Position numbers and translations under genes: made by a program. Positions 34,561 to 43,072 of a stretch of DNA of 64,000 bases are shown piece by piece (position 1 is the first letter of the stretch; each line of letters begins with the position of its first letter). Where the stretch lies: the NCBI RefSeq assembly GCF_013185185.1, contig NZ_JAAZWE010000001.1:1116001-1180000 (forward strand). The letters are read 5' to 3'. This DNA comes from Saccharibacillus endophyticus (GTDB taxonomy: Bacteria; Bacillota; Bacilli; Paenibacillales; Paenibacillaceae). The notes under the pieces were generated by a model. It searched no databases. It was given only the letters and a program-made list of their open reading frames with translations, and was not told where the DNA came from.

Positions 34561-35360
34561 CGCCCGAAAAAAGTTCGATCGACATGAACAAAGTCGTCGG
34601 GACACACGATATTTTAATGATTACGCTGGATACGTTGCGCTTTGACGCAGCCGTGCTTGAGCAAGACAACTGCCCGAACCTGTGCGGCAGCGGGCCTTGG
34701 GAAAAACGACATTCGCCGGGCAGCTTCACCTATGCGGCGCATCATGCTTTTTTCGGCGGCTTTTTGCCGACGCCGGCCAATACCGATAAGTCGTCGCATG
34801 TTCGCTTGTTTCATTCGCGGGGCACTGGTCTGAAGACGCATCCGCATACCTGGCTGTTCGATACGCCGGATATCGTCTCGGGTCTTGCCGCGGAGGGTTA
34901 TCGGACGCTTTGCATCGGCGGCGTTATCTTTTTCACGAAAAAAGTGCCGCTCGCCCGCGTGCTGCCCGGTTATTTCCAGCGCAGCTTTTGGCGGATGAAC
35001 TTCGGCGTCACCAATCCGCAGTCCACGAAAAACCAGGTGGATCACGCGCTGAAATTGCTGGCCGGTATTCCGACGGGCGAACGTTTCTTTTTGTTTATTA
35101 ACGTCTCCGCTATTCACGGGCCTAACCATATATTTCTCCCCGGTGCCAAACGCGATTCGGTCGACAGTCAACGGGCTGCGCTGCGTTATGCAGATGCCGA
35201 GCTGGGTCGGTTGTTCGATGCGGTTCGGGCCCGGAACAATCCTGCATTTTGCATGGCCTTCTCCGACCACGGGACCGCTTACGGCGAAGACGGATATGAA
35301 GGACATCGCTTGGCGCATGAGACCGTTTGGAACGTCCCGTACCGGGAATTTATGCTGTAA
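34557..35360 (+). CDS. STM4013/SEN3800-family hydrolase (alkaline phosphatase superfamily)
   Basis: 267 residues, cytoplasmic (no signal). The alkaline-phosphatase/sulfatase core is visible: ITLDTLRFD at about 22-30 with the first metal Asp, a SFTYAAHHAFFGGF segment at the usual nucleophile position (Thr is the candidate), INVSAIHGPNH and the second metal cluster FSDHGTAYGEDGYEGH. No Cys-x-Pro-x-Arg sulfatase motif, so formylglycine chemistry is not expected; a phosphate, phosphonate or sulfate ester hydrolase is possible. Starts in ATGA overlap with the preceding gene. Confidence 0.82.
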   Translation: MTPEKSSIDMNKVVGTHDILMITLDTLRFDAAVLEQDNCPNLCGSGPWEKRHSPGSFTYAAHHAFFGGFLPTPANTDKSSHVRLFHSRGTGLKTHPHTWLFDTPDIVSGLAAEGYRTLCIGGVIFFTKKVPLARVLPGYFQRSFWRMNFGVTNPQSTKNQVDHALKLLAGIPTGERFFLFINVSAIHGPNHIFLPGAKRDSVDSQRAALRYADAELGRLFDAVRARNNPAFCMAFSDHGTAYGEDGYEGHRLAHETVWNVPYREFML

Positions 35361-35377
35361 AAAAAGGAGCGATTACC

Positions 35378-36742
35378 ATGACCGAAACGGCCGTCTACGA
35401 TATCGAGCGGGTCCGGGCCTGGAAACGGGAACTGGACGCCGCTCCTTACCGTTCGTATCTCTATTCTTATCCGCACAAGACCGCGTATCGTCCGTTCGAA
35501 AAACCGAAGCCGTTGTCCGAACTGTGGCAGGACGAACCCGCGGAAAGCTTTTTCCTCTATATGCATATCCCCTTCTGCGGGGCGCGCTGCGGATTCTGCA
35601 ATCTGTTCACCCTGCCGGATAAACGCGAGGATGTGCATAAGCACTATGTCGACGCGCTCGAACGCCAAGCCAAGCAGTGGGCAGGTTTCGCTTCGCGTCC
35701 TTTTGCGCGGTTCGCGATCGGGGGCGGCACGCCGACGCTGCTGCGGGCCGATCAACTGAGCCGACTGTTCGACATCGCGGAAGACATCATGGGGCTGGAT
35801 CCCTCCGCGGCTTCGATCTCCGTAGAAACTTCGCCGGAAACGGTTGATCCGCAGCGGCTGCGTATTCTCAAAGAACGGGGAACCGATCGCGTGAGCATGG
35901 GGATTCAGAGCTTTATCGAAGCGGAAGCGGCCGCGATCTATCGTCCTCAAAAACCGGACGAAGTTCGCCGAGCCTTGGATTTGCTGCAGCGCTTCGAGTT
36001 TCCTTTGCTCAACCTGGATCTGATCTATGGTTTACCGGGGCAGACGCTGGAGACTTGGCTCTACTCGCTTGAACAAGCTTTGAGCTACGAACCGGGCGAA
36101 ATTTTCCTCTACCCGCTCTATACGCGGGAGCATACGATCCTCAAGCCGGGCGACGTACAAGGCGGAGGACCTGAGGATCTGCGCATGGATATGTACCTCG
36201 CAGCCTGCAAAAGACTGGAAGAGCGCGGTTACGAACAATTTTCGATGCGGCGTTTTGCCCGTAAAGATACGGTTGGTTATGATCCGTCCAAGCGTCCGCT
36301 AGCTTATGGCTGTCAGGAAGAAGGCATGATGGGACTTGGCTGCGGCGCCCGTTCGTATACGCAGCATGTGCATTACGCTTCGCGCTACGGAGTCAGCCGT
36401 AAAGCGACGGAGAGCATCATTGCCGATTACGTGGCCGCGGAACGTTATGATCATGCGGATTACGGCTTTGAGTTGAATGCCGAAGAACGTAAGCGGCGCT
36501 TCGTGCTCAAAGGCATTTTGCACAGCGAGGGGCTTCCGCTCGAAGAGTATACGCAGCGTTTCGGCAGTCATGCGTTCAATGACCTGCCGCAGCTGCATCT
36601 GCTGACGGAGTCCCGATTGGCATCGATCGAAGACGGCATTCTGCGAATGGGACGCGAAGGTCTCGGTTATTCGGATGCCATCGGCGACTGGTTGATTTCC
36701 GAACCCGTTCGCAATCGCATGCATGAGTTTGTGCTGCCATGA
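35378..36742 (+). CDS. STM4012-family radical SAM protein (HemN/HemW-like)
   Basis: 454 residues. The radical SAM cluster motif CxxxCxxC is at Cys67, Cys71 and Cys74 (HIPFCGARCGFCNLF). IGGGTPTLL, VETSPETV, RVSMGIQSF and NLDLIYGLPGQT are typical of the HemN/HemW branch, and a HemN-like C-terminal domain follows. It is probably not a haem enzyme, because none of its neighbours are. The ATG at 35378 has its own AAGGAGCG, 17 bases after the STM4013 stop: the only junction in the cluster without overlap. Confidence 0.87.
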   Translation: MTETAVYDIERVRAWKRELDAAPYRSYLYSYPHKTAYRPFEKPKPLSELWQDEPAESFFLYMHIPFCGARCGFCNLFTLPDKREDVHKHYVDALERQAKQWAGFASRPFARFAIGGGTPTLLRADQLSRLFDIAEDIMGLDPSAASISVETSPETVDPQRLRILKERGTDRVSMGIQSFIEAEAAAIYRPQKPDEVRRALDLLQRFEFPLLNLDLIYGLPGQTLETWLYSLEQALSYEPGEIFLYPLYTREHTILKPGDVQGGGPEDLRMDMYLAACKRLEERGYEQFSMRRFARKDTVGYDPSKRPLAYGCQEEGMMGLGCGARSYTQHVHYASRYGVSRKATESIIADYVAAERYDHADYGFELNAEERKRRFVLKGILHSEGLPLEEYTQRFGSHAFNDLPQLHLLTESRLASIEDGILRMGREGLGYSDAIGDWLISEPVRNRMHEFVLP

Positions 36743-37629
36743 AGGCGACTCTTTATTTCCGCGGTTCTTTGTCGTCCTGCAACTACTCTTGTCCGTATTG
36801 CCCGTTCAGCAAAACGACGGACAGTGCCGAGACGCTGGCCAAAGATCAGCGTCAGGTCGAAAAGTTCGTCGAATGGGTCGCGATGCAGGAAAAACATGGG
36901 CATCGGCTCTCTGTCTTTTTTAACCCTTACGGCGAAGGACTCGTTCATGCCTGGTATCGGGAAGCGATCACCGTCCTCTCCCATATGCCGCATATCGATC
37001 GGGTCGCGATTCAAACCAATCTGTCCGCCAAGCTGGATTGGGCAGATCGGTTGAATCGGGATACCGCAGCGTTTTGGGCCACCTATCATCCGGGAGAAGT
37101 CAGCGAAGAACGATTTCTCGCGCGCTGCCTGGATCTGCATCGGCGCGGCATCAAGTTCAGCGTCGGCAGCGTAGGCGTTCGCAGCGCGTTCGACCGTATC
37201 GATTCGCTGCGGCGCGCACTGCCGGAAGAGGTCTATCTATGGATTAACGCGTTCAAAGATCGCAAAAATTACTACGAAGAGCATGAGATTCAGCGCCTTC
37301 GCGCAATCGATCCGTTATTCGAATTAAATCTGCCCGATTACGCCAGTCTCGGACAACCGTGCCGAACCGGAGAAAGCGTCTTTTTCGTTCAAGGTCCCGG
37401 GATCGTCAAGCGCTGCTATAGCGATCGGCGCGTGATCGGTCATCTGTATCGGGACGGTATCGAAGGCTTGTCGCAGCAGCGCGCTTGCGGGATGAAAAGC
37501 TGCGGCTGCTATATCGGTTACGTGCATATGCCAGAGCTGAATATGGAGAGCCGTTACGGAGACGGATTGCTTGAACGGCGCGGGTTGCGGGAACAATTCG
37601 TCACGGCTTATTCGGGAGGTCGCCTATGA
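36739..37629 (+). CDS. STM4011-family radical SAM protein
   Basis: 296 residues, a second and different radical SAM enzyme. The motif CxxxCxxC is at Cys14, Cys18 and Cys21 (CNYSCPYCPF). A C-terminal group of Cys (about 208, 226, 250, 255 and 257) could bind an auxiliary iron-sulfur cluster, as in SPASM proteins that modify peptides or alcohols. ATGA overlaps on both sides couple it to STM4012 and cysC. Reaction unknown. Confidence 0.85.
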   Translation: MKATLYFRGSLSSCNYSCPYCPFSKTTDSAETLAKDQRQVEKFVEWVAMQEKHGHRLSVFFNPYGEGLVHAWYREAITVLSHMPHIDRVAIQTNLSAKLDWADRLNRDTAAFWATYHPGEVSEERFLARCLDLHRRGIKFSVGSVGVRSAFDRIDSLRRALPEEVYLWINAFKDRKNYYEEHEIQRLRAIDPLFELNLPDYASLGQPCRTGESVFFVQGPGIVKRCYSDRRVIGHLYRDGIEGLSQQRACGMKSCGCYIGYVHMPELNMESRYGDGLLERRGLREQFVTAYSGGRL

Positions 37630-38207
37630 CTAATTTTGATGCAACAAAGGCGGGCCGTACGTTCTGGCTGACCGGGCTGCCGTGTTCCGGCAAGACGACG
37701 ACGGCTATTGCTTTCGCCGAAACTTTGGCAGAGCGCGGAGTCGCGGTCGAAGTCCTCGACGGGGACGAGCTCCGGCGCCGGATCGGCGGCGGACTGGGCT
37801 TCAGCCAAGAAGATCGCATGGAAAACGTACGCCGAGCCGTCTATCTCTCGGGGCTGCTGAACAAACACGGCGTAACCACGATCGTCTCGTTGATCAGCCC
37901 CTATGCGGAAATGCGCAACTATGCCCGATCCGAGCTTTCCCGATTTGTCGAAGTGTATATCGAATGCCCGCTCGAAGAATGTGAACGCCGCGATGTCAAA
38001 GGCATGTACGCGCTGGCTCGCCAAGGGAAAATCACCTCCTTCACAGGAGTATCCGATGTATACGAAGTCCCTGTATCTCCAGAGCTGATACTTCGTACCG
38101 ACCAAGATTCCGTGCATGAGAACGTAGCGAAATTGTTGGAGTCGTTCGATCAAGATCAATTTACGGCGCATCTTCATACGGAATCCACACTTTCCTCGCC
38201 CAAGTAA
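37626..38207 (+). CDS. cysC: Adenylylsulfate kinase family protein (CysC-like)
   Basis: 193 residues, last gene of the cluster. All APS-kinase signatures are seen: P-loop GLPCSGKT at 17-24, DGDELRRRI, GFSQEDRMENVRR, SPYAEMR, CPLEECERRDVKGMYALAR and FTGVSDVYEVP. APS kinase makes PAPS from adenylyl sulfate and ATP. No ATP sulfurylase, PAPS reductase or sulfotransferase is nearby, and some CysC-like proteins (e.g. Cj1415 of Campylobacter) phosphorylate other nucleotide-linked substrates, so the substrate is open. It overlaps STM4011 by ATGA, so it belongs to the same pathway. Confidence 0.85.
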   Translation: MTNFDATKAGRTFWLTGLPCSGKTTTAIAFAETLAERGVAVEVLDGDELRRRIGGGLGFSQEDRMENVRRAVYLSGLLNKHGVTTIVSLISPYAEMRNYARSELSRFVEVYIECPLEECERRDVKGMYALARQGKITSFTGVSDVYEVPVSPELILRTDQDSVHENVAKLLESFDQDQFTAHLHTESTLSSPK

Positions 38208-38217
38208 CTTTTCCGAA

Positions 38218-38259
38218 AACAAGTAAACCCGGACATTCTTGTGTCCGGGTTTACTTGTT
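38218..38259 (+). terminator. Terminator-like hairpin ending the STM401x operon
   Basis: An 18-bp perfect stem (38218-38235 with 38242-38259) just past cysC. Only a short T stretch follows inside the 3' arm. Confidence 0.75.
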
Positions 38260-38319
38260 AGATTAGAGGAACAAGACCACATACTCCCGCGATCTGCGCG
38301 GCTCCTAGGAGGCACTCCC

Positions 38320-39462
38320 ATGCCGGAACCATTAAAGCTCATGTATAACCGTACTTTTTTGCACAATTTTTCTATCAAGGTCAAATCGGTTCATCCATCT
38401 TTCGAAGATACTTCTTTCATTGCCGACGTACTTGAAGGAGACTGGGAAGAACTCGAGTTAAAGGCACGGATGCGCCGCATTTCGATTGTCCTCGGTCATT
38501 ATCTGCCCACGCCTTTTACCGCGGCACTCGACATTCTGTATCGGATTGACGAGCAGTGCGTCGGGTTCCCTTATCTGTTCTTTCCGGACTTTGTCGAAGT
38601 CCATGGACAAGCCGAACATGATTTCGAAGCGTCTCTTGACGCGCTGGAACGATTCACGTCGAAATCTTCATCCGAGTTCGCTATACGGTTCTTTCTGCTG
38701 CGCGATCCGCAGCGCACGATGATTCGCATGCTGCATTGGGCAAAAAGCAGCAATGAACACGTACGAAGACTCGCCAGCGAAGGCTGCCGTCCCCGTTTGC
38801 CATGGGGGCAAGCTCTCCCGATGTTCAAACTTGATCCGGCGCCCGTACTGGAGATTTTGGAAAAGCTCAAAGCCGACTCATCGCTCTATGTCCGAAAAAG
38901 CGTAGCCAACAACTTGAATGACATCGCCAAAGACAACCCGGACCTCGTCAAACAGAAGGCCCGGAATTGGTATGGATCAGATCCGTTAACGGATTGGATC
39001 GTTCGTCGCGGTTGCCGGAGTTTGCTCAAACAGGCCGACCCTGAGATTCTGTCCTTGTTCGGATACTCTTCCTCGGAGTCCTCCACCAACGAAGCTTTGA
39101 TTACCGGAGCCTCGCTGCAAGTCCGGCCTCAAACCCTTGCGATCGGCGGCGAAATCCAACTGCATTTTGAACTGCAAGCGCGCACCGGCGAGCCTTTGCG
39201 TATTCGTCTGGAATATGCGATCGACTTTGTTAAAGCTTCAGGACGAGCGTCACGCAAGCTGTTTATGCTTGGAGATCGTACACTGGACGGCGGAGCTGCC
39301 TTATCCGGAACACGCAAGCATCGTTTTGCCGATCTTACGACTCGCAGACATTATCCGGGGCTTCATCGCATTACCCTGCTTATTAATGGGCAAGAATACG
39401 CGGAAGATTCTCTAACACTTACGCCTCAAATTGAAGAACCCATCGTAAACCCTCTAAATTAA
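38320..39462 (+). CDS. alkC: AlkC-type DNA glycosylase with Ig-like C-terminal domain
   Basis: 380 residues. The first about 270 form a HEAT-like helical solenoid of the AlkD/AlkC fold (HWAKSSNEHVRRLASEGCRPRLPWGQAL, SSLYVRKSVANNLNDIAKDNPDLV are characteristic). About 275-375 is a beta-rich Ig-like domain seen in one AlkC subgroup. AlkC excises small N3-methylated adenines without base flipping. The ATG at 38320 follows AGGAGG by 7 bases; the longer frame upstream overlaps the terminator. Confidence 0.85.
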   Translation: MPEPLKLMYNRTFLHNFSIKVKSVHPSFEDTSFIADVLEGDWEELELKARMRRISIVLGHYLPTPFTAALDILYRIDEQCVGFPYLFFPDFVEVHGQAEHDFEASLDALERFTSKSSSEFAIRFFLLRDPQRTMIRMLHWAKSSNEHVRRLASEGCRPRLPWGQALPMFKLDPAPVLEILEKLKADSSLYVRKSVANNLNDIAKDNPDLVKQKARNWYGSDPLTDWIVRRGCRSLLKQADPEILSLFGYSSSESSTNEALITGASLQVRPQTLAIGGEIQLHFELQARTGEPLRIRLEYAIDFVKASGRASRKLFMLGDRTLDGGAALSGTRKHRFADLTTRRHYPGLHRITLLINGQEYAEDSLTLTPQIEEPIVNPLN

Positions 39463-39508
39463 ACACACTAATAATCTCCTTTTTTCGAAGCGCAAGCCAA
39501 AAAACCGG

Positions 39509-39537
39509 TTGTTAACTTGCCTGCCTTTTCGTATAAT
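39509..39537 (+). promoter_or_regulatory. Sigma-A promoter of the chemoreceptor gene
   Basis: TTGTTA (39509-39514), 17-base spacer, perfect TATAAT (39532-39537). Not a sigma-D type promoter, which is usual for chemotaxis genes in Bacillus. Confidence 0.65.
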
Positions 39538-39582
39538 GTTAAAAAACATTACATATCTATTCGCGAAAAGGGCGTGTTATCG

Positions 39583-41148
39583 ATGAAAACGAACCGCATT
39601 CCGAATCTTTTGCTTGCTTTGCTTGGCATAGCGGCAGCTACCGTGCTTTGGATCGATTCTTCTCGCAACCTGCTTCAGAGTCTATGCTTGGCGCTTGCCG
39701 TTTTGTCCGGAGCAGCCGTTGTGTTTTTCGCGCGGCAACATGCATCGGCCCGTTCTTCCAAACTCCGAACCATCCAAACCGAAAACGATTCAAGCAAACT
39801 CAAAAATTTTGTGTTCGAATCTCAAGTCGTTTCAGATCGATTGCTGGCCGTCGTAGAAGAAGTTCATACCTCCGTTCGCACGCTGACTTCCGTTACCGAA
39901 CATTCCGAAAGAGCCGAACATGAATTGAACACGCATAGCACGGAAGCCGCAGCGCGTACGCAAGAAGCTTCTGCCCTGCTCGAAGAAGCTTCGCTCATCT
40001 CCGGTCAAATGGTCGAACGTGCCGCGACAATGGCGCGCGAAAGTCTGGAAGCCGGCTCCGCGGCAGGAGAATTGGCAGATGCTCTGAACTCCGCAGATAT
40101 CGTCATGGCGAATATTTCGAGACAAAATACAGCAATCGGCGAACGCATTCATGAATTGACTCAACATATGACGGATATCGAAGCCGTCAATCGCTTTATT
40201 CGGGATGTCGTAGAGCAGACTTCGCTGTTGGCACTCAACGCTTCGATCGAAGCTGCGCGTGCCGGAGAAGACGGCCGGGGATTTGCTGTCGTCGCCCAAG
40301 AAATCCGCAAGCTTGCGGCACAAAGCGGCGATGCGCTCGGACGGTCGGCTACTACGCTCGGATCGGTCGTGTCCGGCGTCAGCCATGTGACGGAAGCGAT
40401 GGCGGCAAGCCGACTGGCTGTGGAACAAGGCGTGAACGAGATGCATCGTATGCGACAGGAGATGCAGCAGCTTCATCGCAGCGTGGGCGGCGTACTGGAC
40501 TCCGCAAAAGACGCGGATACATTGAGCGGCGTTCAGCAGGAACGGATGACGCGCGGCGTCATGGCATTAACAACCGCCGCCGAATTGACCAACCATACGA
40601 CACGGTCTATGGAGCAGCTCTTTTCGCATATTGCCCAGCAGAGGGATCAGGTTAGCAAACTTGCGCGCATCGGGCAAGAAATGCGAAGCGCTTCTGCCGA
40701 GCTCTCCGACATGGTGGGCAGCTTTCAATTCGATCAAAAAGATGATGTTGCCAACAACGATATCGAAGCCGTTCGCCGCGTGTTGGAAACTGCCGCCAAG
40801 CAAGCCTCTGCGCTCCCGACAGACGAACGCGAGCATAATCTGCTCCTGTCCGGCTATATGCAGCGATCTTCGTCGATCGAAGCAATCTGGTCGAACCGTA
40901 CGGACGGCTCATTCATTTTTTCCAAACCGCAAGCCGGCCTGCTCAATGCCAAGAATCGGGAATGGTGGCAGCAAGCGATGGAAGGCGAAACGTATATCTC
41001 GCCTGTATACATCTCCGCGATTACCAAACGCCCCTGCCTCACCATGTCCGCAGCGATTATCGGCGAGCACGGCGAGCGTATCGGCGTCGTCGGAATGGAT
41101 TTGTCATTGGCAACGGGTAAGGCAAAAGATCATATTGCAGTTTCTTGA
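39583..41148 (+). CDS. Methyl-accepting chemotaxis protein with C-terminal sensor-like domain
   Basis: 521 residues. Two hydrophobic segments lie at the N-terminus (about 7-24 and 28-47) with almost nothing outside; no HAMP domain is apparent. The signalling hairpin occupies about 75-390 with the conserved tip [38 protein letters not shown]. The C-terminal 120 residues ([49 protein letters not shown]) resemble a Cache/PDC ligand-binding domain, here placed in the cytoplasm. The ATG at 39583 follows AAAAGGG by a rather long gap. Confidence 0.87.
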   Translation: MKTNRIPNLLLALLGIAAATVLWIDSSRNLLQSLCLALAVLSGAAVVFFARQHASARSSKLRTIQTENDSSKLKNFVFESQVVSDRLLAVVEEVHTSVRTLTSVTEHSERAEHELNTHSTEAAARTQEASALLEEASLISGQMVERAATMARESLEAGSAAGELADALNSADIVMANISRQNTAIGERIHELTQHMTDIEAVNRFIRDVVEQTSLLALNASIEAARAGEDGRGFAVVAQEIRKLAAQSGDALGRSATTLGSVVSGVSHVTEAMAASRLAVEQGVNEMHRMRQEMQQLHRSVGGVLDSAKDADTLSGVQQERMTRGVMALTTAAELTNHTTRSMEQLFSHIAQQRDQVSKLARIGQEMRSASAELSDMVGSFQFDQKDDVANNDIEAVRRVLETAAKQASALPTDEREHNLLLSGYMQRSSSIEAIWSNRTDGSFIFSKPQAGLLNAKNREWWQQAMEGETYISPVYISAITKRPCLTMSAAIIGEHGERIGVVGMDLSLATGKAKDHIAVS

Positions 41149-41159
41149 CGCCTAAAAAA

Positions 41160-41209
41160 ACAGAACCGCCTACCGAATGTCTTTCGACCATCGGCAGGCG
41201 GTTCCGTTT
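41160..41209 (+). terminator. Terminator after the chemoreceptor
   Basis: Stem 41164-41176 with 41191-41203 (one mismatch), preceded by A7 and followed by CCGTTTG; can act on both strands for the converging small ORF. Confidence 0.7.
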
Positions 41210-41250
41210 GCTTTGCGAATCTATGGAATTTCTAAAATGGATGGCATTCG

Positions 41251-41391
41251 TTAACGTAAGGAAACTTCGACTTGCTGCTCCCGTTCCGTTTCAAGTTCTT
41301 CGTCCGGCTTTCCCTTTGTCGAACCGTAGAGAATAAAATTCACTTCTTCCAATACGTCCGAAAATTGTTGCATGTGTTGATTACTTTGCAT
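41251..41391 (-). CDS. Candidate 46-residue protein
   Basis: Short ORF starting MQSNQHMQQFSDVLEEVNFI, ending in a very acidic/Gln-rich tail. GAGGAAC lies 5-11 bases before the ATG. No membrane segment and no family that I recognise. Amphipathic first half (FSDVLEEVNFILYG). It lies behind the 303-residue gene and another tiny ORF in the same direction. Confidence 0.45.
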   Translation of the reverse strand: MQSNQHMQQFSDVLEEVNFILYGSTKGKPDEELETEREQQVEVSLR

Positions 41392-41436
41392 GGTTGTTCC
41401 TCACCTTACTCCAGTCTTGTGTCGTGTCCGCACTTA

Positions 41437-41553
41437 TTATTTAACCAAAGACCCAACTTTGAAACTTGCTTGCTCGGGCAGCGGTTCCGGACACGATCTC
41501 TTAATATTGGAGCTGCCGCCTTTATCATTATCGGCAGATGAAGCCCGTTCCAT
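41437..41553 (-). CDS. Candidate 38-residue peptide
   Basis: Short ORF starting MERASSADNDKGGSSNIKR, hydrophilic, one Cys. AAAGGA is 4 bases before the ATG, 10 bases past the stop of the 303-residue gene. No family recognised; the assignment rests only on the site and spacing. Confidence 0.3.
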   Translation of the reverse strand: MERASSADNDKGGSSNIKRSCPEPLPEQASFKVGSLVK

Positions 41554-41562
41554 AATATCCTT

Positions 41563-42474
41563 TTATTTCTTTTTGTGTTTGGTACGGGATTTTTTTTCTT
41601 TTTGTTTGGCAGAAGCTCTTTGCATGCGCCGTTTTTCCAGCTCCATTTCCCGCTTCAGATAAAGCTCCATGGTATTCTCCGGATTATCCGAAGCAAACAA
41701 CATGAACTTTTTTAAATGTTCATTGTACTTGTCTTTGCCGAACACGCGGCCGTTCTCGCTTAGGAACAACTCCAACATCCGATGCGGATCTCCTGTGTTT
41801 TTAAGCGATTCGAACTCTTGCAGCACATCTAAAATTTGCGAAGCAATCCGTTCCGAACGGTCCTTGATCCGCTCTTCCCCAAGCCGAATATCTCCCGGAT
41901 AGGCATGAGACAGGATCAGAAAGATTCCGCCGACCCCGTATAAGGCCAGCATATCCGCCATATCCACCGAATCCGAACTGACGCGGCTTGTCCACTCCAG
42001 CGAAGCCCGATCCGGATGCGTGAAAACATTCAAAAATCCGTAGACGTCGGTCAACTCGAACGAAATATGCTCGTACGCATACTTCATGACGCCCAGGTTG
42101 CTCCCCATCACTTCCTGGGCGGCATCATGATCAATCGTTTCGGGAGCCGCGCGATATTGGAACAATCGCGCAGAATGCTCGAAAGCTACCCGAATTTGCA
42201 CAGGCGCTTCGACCACTAGCCCTCCCTCACGCAGCAAGACGGCCGCCGATAGCGAATTCGCGATTCGTTGAAGCAGGGCTCCGGCATAATAATCGTCTTC
42301 CCGCTCCGTATACTCGCGAGCAATCTCGATTAATTCGTGCATATAACCTAACATCTCGTCGCGAACCGAACCCGAGTGTTCAGGAGCCTCCAGCAGCGAC
42401 GCTGGTCGCCATTCAACCGTTTCATCGCTTTGCGTTCCAGCGCCCTGCTTCAAGCGCTCGTCTTTTCGCACCAT
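41563..42474 (-). CDS. Protein of unknown function, helical
   Basis: 303 residues, predicted mostly helical and soluble. The middle (ALLQRIANSLSAAVLLREGGLVVEAPVQIRVAFEHSARLF) resembles the DUF5677/AbiV-like group only loosely. The C-terminal about 30 residues are extremely basic (RRMQRASAKQKEKKSRTKHKKK), suggesting nucleic-acid or membrane binding. AAGGAGAAGGAG precedes the ATG. I cannot assign a function. Confidence 0.65.
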   Translation of the reverse strand: MVRKDERLKQGAGTQSDETVEWRPASLLEAPEHSGSVRDEMLGYMHELIEIAREYTEREDDYYAGALLQRIANSLSAAVLLREGGLVVEAPVQIRVAFEHSARLFQYRAAPETIDHDAAQEVMGSNLGVMKYAYEHISFELTDVYGFLNVFTHPDRASLEWTSRVSSDSVDMADMLALYGVGGIFLILSHAYPGDIRLGEERIKDRSERIASQILDVLQEFESLKNTGDPHRMLELFLSENGRVFGKDKYNEHLKKFMLFASDNPENTMELYLKREMELEKRRMQRASAKQKEKKSRTKHKKK

Positions 42475-42521
42475 TGGCTCCTTCTCCTTTCAAGCTTTCT
42501 CATTTTCGTTGTGCGATGACC

Positions 42522-42822
42522 TCAATGAGAGGCCAGTTGTTTTTGCCACATTTCCTCTTGCAGCATACGCTCCGATAAAAAGACCGAACGGCTCTCCGCC
42601 AATCGAAAACCAAAATTAGCATACAAAGCACGAGCCGCTATGCCGGCCCGATTGATCAACGACCCACAGTCGCTCTCGCTCCTTCGCATTTCGTTTCCCG
42701 AAATCTCGAATGCCTTCCTCCACGAAACGTACGAAGGAATCGTCATACCCGCGCTCGCGACGATACAATTCGGCGTGCAGCGCAATGACGTTCTCTAAAT
42801 CTTCCGGTCTATATGCGCGAAT
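42522..42822 (-). pseudogene. GNAT acetyltransferase remnant with internal deletion
   Basis: Two pieces of one GNAT domain in different frames. The upstream piece (42822 down to 42616) reads IRAYRPEDLENVIALHAELYRRERGYDD..., a typical GNAT N-terminus; it has no start codon and a stop lies just before it. The downstream piece reads AARALYANFGFRLAESRSVFL, the GNAT C-terminus. The acetyl-CoA-binding middle (about 60 codons, by comparison with family length) is missing at a junction near 42640, which also shifts the frame. Confidence 0.75.
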
Positions 42823-43072
42823 CTATTCCCTTTCGTCCCCCTGTCACGTCTCTTTCATTGTACCGGGTGCCACACCTGCGTTTCAACTTCGACTGCATCT
42901 ATTTTGATGACAAAATCCTCATCATTCCGGGTGTGGGCAAAAAAGGAATTTAAGCTTGCTTGGTCGAATACATGATATTGAACGTCGCGATCCTTTCAGT
43001 CTGTCGGAGTCAGAACCGAAAGGAGTTTTTTGTGCGAACCGTTACTTGAAAAGACAGGGGTCATGAGGAGAA

